Assembly (NCBI GenBank): GCA_902766305.1
Contig: CACXDE010000239.1
Coordinates: 1-5,173, forward strand
Direction of reading: 5' to 3'
Length of the DNA stretch: 5,173 nucleotides
Source of the DNA: an uncultured Ruminococcus sp.
GTDB taxonomy: Bacteria > Bacillota > Clostridia > Oscillospirales > Acutalibacteraceae
The notes under the pieces are model-generated. The model had not been told where the DNA came from. It worked only from the letters and a program-made list of their open reading frames with translations, and ran no database searches. The translations under genes were made by a program, and so were the position numbers. The first letter of the stretch is position 1; each line of letters opens with the position of its first letter. Below, piece after piece: positions 4,876-5,173 of this stretch.

Positions 4876-5173
4876 TTATTTTATTGAATATGGTTCTGCT
4901 AAATGCCAGAGAGGTTCTTCCACAATAGCATCAACCCTTATCCCTTCATTTGTATATTCCTCATTTTGCAGAGCACCGGACTTCCTTAATGCTGCAATGA
5001 CATTTGCCTTATCAAACGGTACTAAAAGATGATACTGCCTCAGCTTGACAGGCAGATTTTCTTCTATTTTGCGAAGAAGTTCATCAATGCCGAAGCCTTC
5101 CTTCGCACATATGCGTACAGAATCCTTTCCAGCAGGAAGGTCATAAGGGTTGCTGACAAGATCGCATTTGTTA
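4876..5173 (-). CDS. hflX: GTPase HflX, C-terminal 98 codons (5' end outside window)
   Basis: The frame runs in from the right edge and ends at TAA (4878-4876). The first visible residues N-K-C-D are the G4 guanine-specificity motif (NKxD) of a P-loop GTPase, so the window starts inside the G domain. The G5 element follows as I-C-A-K-E-G-F-G-I-D-E-L-L, where HflX normally has S-A-K. After E-E-N-L-P comes the HflX C-terminal domain, with L-L-V-P-F-D-K-A, A-A-L-R-K-S-G and E-E-Y-T-N-E-G-I-R-V-D-A. HflX binds the large ribosomal subunit and, in studied bacteria, rescues or splits stalled ribosomes under stress such as heat shock (family knowledge). The upstream three quarters (HflX N-terminal domain, G1-G3) lie outside. 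It is very probably co-transcribed with the PLP-lyase gene 19 nt downstream. Its promoter is not in the window. Confidence 0.93.
   Translation of the reverse strand, partial: NKCDLVSNPYDLPAGKDSVRICAKEGFGIDELLRKIEENLPVKLRQYHLLVPFDKANVIAALRKSGALQNEEYTNEGIRVDAIVEEPLWHLAEPYSIK

Noticed and set aside
4572..4928. 118-codon + strand open frame across the lyase start and hflX end
   Set aside because: It is antisense to two well-recognised genes, and its translation shows no domain or credible start signal.

Overview
The window looks like a chromosomal fragment from a low-to-mid GC anaerobic Firmicute of the Ruminococcus/Oscillospiraceae type. This is inference, from four things: a secreted protein built of triple-tyrosine repeats, an AgrA/AgrC-like LytTR/GHKL two-component pair, a Firmicute-style hflX plus PLP-lyase gene pair, and AT-rich intergenic DNA with purine-rich ribosome binding sites. 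No rRNA, tRNA, CRISPR array, insertion sequence or phage gene was seen.

Left part (1-1374, + strand): the C-terminal end of a large, probably extracellular protein. It has four full tandem repeats of about 95-103 residues plus the tail of a fifth, each with a K/L-Y-x-Y-Y-Y-K-K core. The gene ends in two stop codons in a row (TGA TAG), followed by a strong 17-bp bidirectional hairpin terminator. An AT-rich spacer of about 220 bases then holds candidate promoters and a repeated AATTATG(A) motif.

Centre (1594-3611, + strand): a two-gene operon. The first gene encodes a LytTR-family response regulator with an intact receiver (Asp55). The second encodes a multi-membrane-span GHKL sensor kinase of the AgrC/HPK10 type (His246). 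No agrB/agrD-like peptide gene lies in the window, so the signal is unknown.

Right part (5173-3603, - strand): the C-terminal 98 codons of the ribosome-associated GTPase HflX, followed 19 nt later by a PLP-dependent 'methionine gamma-lyase/aluminium resistance' family protein. They probably form one operon, the same pairing as hflX (ynbA)-ynbB in Bacillus subtilis.

The two operons converge and their coding regions overlap by 9 bp (3603-3611), with no terminator between them. The best minus-strand intrinsic terminator lies inside the kinase gene: a 9-bp perfect GC-rich stem followed by U residues at 3226-3262. This predicts that the hflX-lyase mRNA carries a long 3' UTR of about 340-375 nt, antisense to the end of the kinase mRNA. 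That is the most unusual architectural feature here. I did not find a clearly new multi-gene system.
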